A stretch of DNA of 6,992 nt from Gammaproteobacteria bacterium. GTDB taxonomy: Bacteria; Pseudomonadota; Gammaproteobacteria; Poriferisulfidales; Poriferisulfidaceae. Position 1 is the first letter of the stretch. Each line of letters opens with the position of its first letter. The position numbers were made by a program, and so were the translations under genes. The notes beneath the pieces are model-generated. The model was not told where the DNA came from. It searched no databases and saw only the letters and a list, made by a program, of their open reading frames with translations. Location: the NCBI GenBank assembly GCA_007571105.1, contig RKRZ01000142.1, forward strand, positions 1 through 6,992. The letters are read 5' to 3'. Below, in pieces: positions 6,025-6,992 of the stretch.

Positions 6025-6855
6025 GTGAAAGCGATTAGTCTGTACTGGTGTAAGAGAGCAGACGGCAGGCGCAATTTCGGGGATGATCTTTCGCAGCCAG
6101 TTTGCTCGCATGTACTGGGGAGGGAGGTACTGTACGGATCGCGGAAATTCGCTGATTTCTGGGCAATAGGAAGCCTGTTGCAATACTATTCGAAAAAGAG
6201 AAAACGGCTGAAAACGATGGTTCTTCGTCGTTTAACTGGAAGAGCTCCACTCGTTATATGGGGCACGGGCGCTATGTTTCCCAACGAGATTTCCTTGCCG
6301 GACACGTCGGTCCTAGCCCTTCGGGGACCACTCACCGCATCGCTTATCGGACTCAATGGAGACATCCCTTTCGGGGACCCTGGCCTTTTTGTAAGCGACA
6401 TGATCGCCGCTCCGAAGGGGGGGGGGGTAGGTATCGTCCCACATCACTTCGACAGGAACTTCCTGTTCTTCGAGGCTGTTCGCGGGGATGAGAGATTCAA
6501 CATTATCGATGTCGAAGATGATTGGCGGACCGTCGCAAAACAGATCAGCGAGTCCAAGGTGTTAATTTCTTCGAGTCTGCATGGGCTGATTGCAGCAGAT
6601 GCTTTCCGCGTGCCGCGCCAATGGATTGAGTTATCTCCCCTTGTTGCCGGAAATGGATTCAAGTTCAAGGACTATGCTGCGAGTATTTGTCAGCGCGACG
6701 CCAAACCCGTGGTCGTGAAAACAGTGTCGGACCTAGAGATGGCCGTAGCCCAGGCGGCCGATCATGGACCTGCAATTTCCGTGGAGAGTTTGAGGACAAT
6801 CAAGGACGACCTCAGGACCGCTCTAAAGCCTTTGATGGCGGAGCGTGACAGCTAA
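6025..6855 (+). CDS. Polysaccharide pyruvyl transferase family protein
   Basis: This 276-residue protein matches the polysaccharide pyruvyl transferase family (PF04230, named from memory of its motifs). Members typically add pyruvate ketals from phosphoenolpyruvate to sugars of exopolysaccharides or surface glycans, in the cytoplasm before export. Visible motifs are NFGDDLS (17-23), GSLLQY (49-54), VIWGTG (77-82), LALRGPLT (97-104), FGDPGLF (116-122), GIVPHH (136-141) and SSSLHGLIAADAFRVP (182-197). The start is a GTG with only a weak GGTGG five bases ahead. The gene is complete and in frame. Codons 131-135 contain a run of 11 G (6417-6427). The gene stands apart from the lipid A operon and probably begins a glycan locus to the right. 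The acceptor sugar cannot be predicted. Confidence 0.87.
   Translation: MKAISLYWCKRADGRRNFGDDLSQPVCSHVLGREVLYGSRKFADFWAIGSLLQYYSKKRKRLKTMVLRRLTGRAPLVIWGTGAMFPNEISLPDTSVLALRGPLTASLIGLNGDIPFGDPGLFVSDMIAAPKGGGVGIVPHHFDRNFLFFEAVRGDERFNIIDVEDDWRTVAKQISESKVLISSSLHGLIAADAFRVPRQWIELSPLVAGNGFKFKDYAASICQRDAKPVVVKTVSDLEMAVAQAADHGPAISVESLRTIKDDLRTALKPLMAERDS
6417..6427 (+). repeat. Poly-G tract (11 G) within the pyruvyl transferase coding sequence
   Basis: Eleven uninterrupted G residues cover codons 131-135 (Lys-Gly-Gly-Gly-Val). In the given sequence the frame is open. Deleting one G puts a TAG (6428-6430) directly after the tract, giving a 134-residue product. Adding one G leads to TGA at 6489-6491, giving 155 residues. 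Both products lack the conserved SSSLHG segment. Poly-G tracts of this size act as slipped-strand phase-variation switches in surface-glycan genes of Campylobacter and Neisseria. Confidence 0.85.
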
Positions 6856-6992
6856 GTGGATATTCAATGCCTCGCCGTATTGCACAGTAATAAGGAGAGC
6901 CTTCGAATTTGAAAATCTTTCGCAATCCCTGTACACTTGCTTTGCCTTAGGCGGCAACATTTTTTATCTACTGGGCGTCTGTGTCGACGCGA
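6856..6992. other. Right-edge region, possible start of another gene, not resolved
   Basis: No gene can be called firmly here. A plus-strand frame is open from GTG 6845, overlapping the previous stop by 11 bases, to the window edge (VTAKWIFNASPY..., with a hydrophobic stretch GGNIFYLLGVCVDA). Forty-nine open codons could occur by chance, and the spacing to GGCGGAG before that GTG is only one base. A good Shine-Dalgarno AAGGAG near 6893 precedes a TTG at 6909, but that frame stops after 13 codons. The opposite strand also has a short open frame. A truncated or frameshifted gene is possible. Confidence 0.3.

Noticed and set aside
6258..6491. 77-codon alternative frame in the pyruvyl transferase gene as a separate gene
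   Set aside because: It lacks family features and overlaps a conserved coding frame. Its only relevance is that it gives the stop reached after a +1 slip of the G tract.
1..6992. CRISPR arrays, tRNA or rRNA genes, insertion sequences
   Set aside because: I saw no regularly spaced repeats, no tRNA-like cloverleaf or rRNA sequence, and no transposase-like frame with terminal inverted repeats.

Overview
The window looks like a piece of a Gram-negative proteobacterial chromosome, most likely a beta- or gammaproteobacterium or a close relative. The evidence is a lipid A/Kdo gene cluster (MsbA, LpxK, KdsB) next to ExbB/ExbD and a DUF2062 protein, and a Trm112-like protein with the CPVTKGPL form that I associate with betaproteobacteria. 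The genus cannot be fixed from the sequence alone.

Layout. On the minus strand at the left edge lie a DUF2062 membrane protein (124-672) and, directly abutting its stop codon, the first 41 codons of another gene that runs off the window (1-123). That fragment may be the N-terminus of a uracil-DNA-glycosylase-family protein. A 72-base divergent spacer (673-744) separates them from a tightly packed plus-strand operon: exbB, exbD, an msbA-lpxK fusion, a Trm112/YcaR-like gene, kdsB and a short cbiX/sirB-type chelatase gene. Every junction in this operon is an overlap of 1-4 bases or, at exbD/msbA, at most a 2-base gap, so co-transcription and translational coupling are expected. A 110-base spacer (5915-6024) with an inverted repeat and a possible promoter follows. 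Then comes a polysaccharide pyruvyl transferase family gene (6025-6855), and 137 bases to the right edge in which no gene can be identified firmly.

How the genes work together. LpxK phosphorylates the lipid A disaccharide, KdsB activates Kdo for attachment to lipid A, and MsbA flips the core-lipid A across the inner membrane. ExbB/ExbD is a proton-driven energising module that often sits next to these genes. Trm112/YcaR is a small companion protein. The chelatase belongs to siroheme or cobalamin synthesis and appears to be a metabolic passenger. The last gene probably begins an exopolysaccharide or surface-glycan region.

Two points stand out. MsbA and LpxK, normally two proteins, are encoded by one uninterrupted reading frame of about 942 codons. 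The pyruvyl transferase gene contains an uninterrupted run of 11 G inside its coding sequence. Loss or gain of one G would truncate the protein, which is the architecture of a phase-variable surface-polysaccharide switch.
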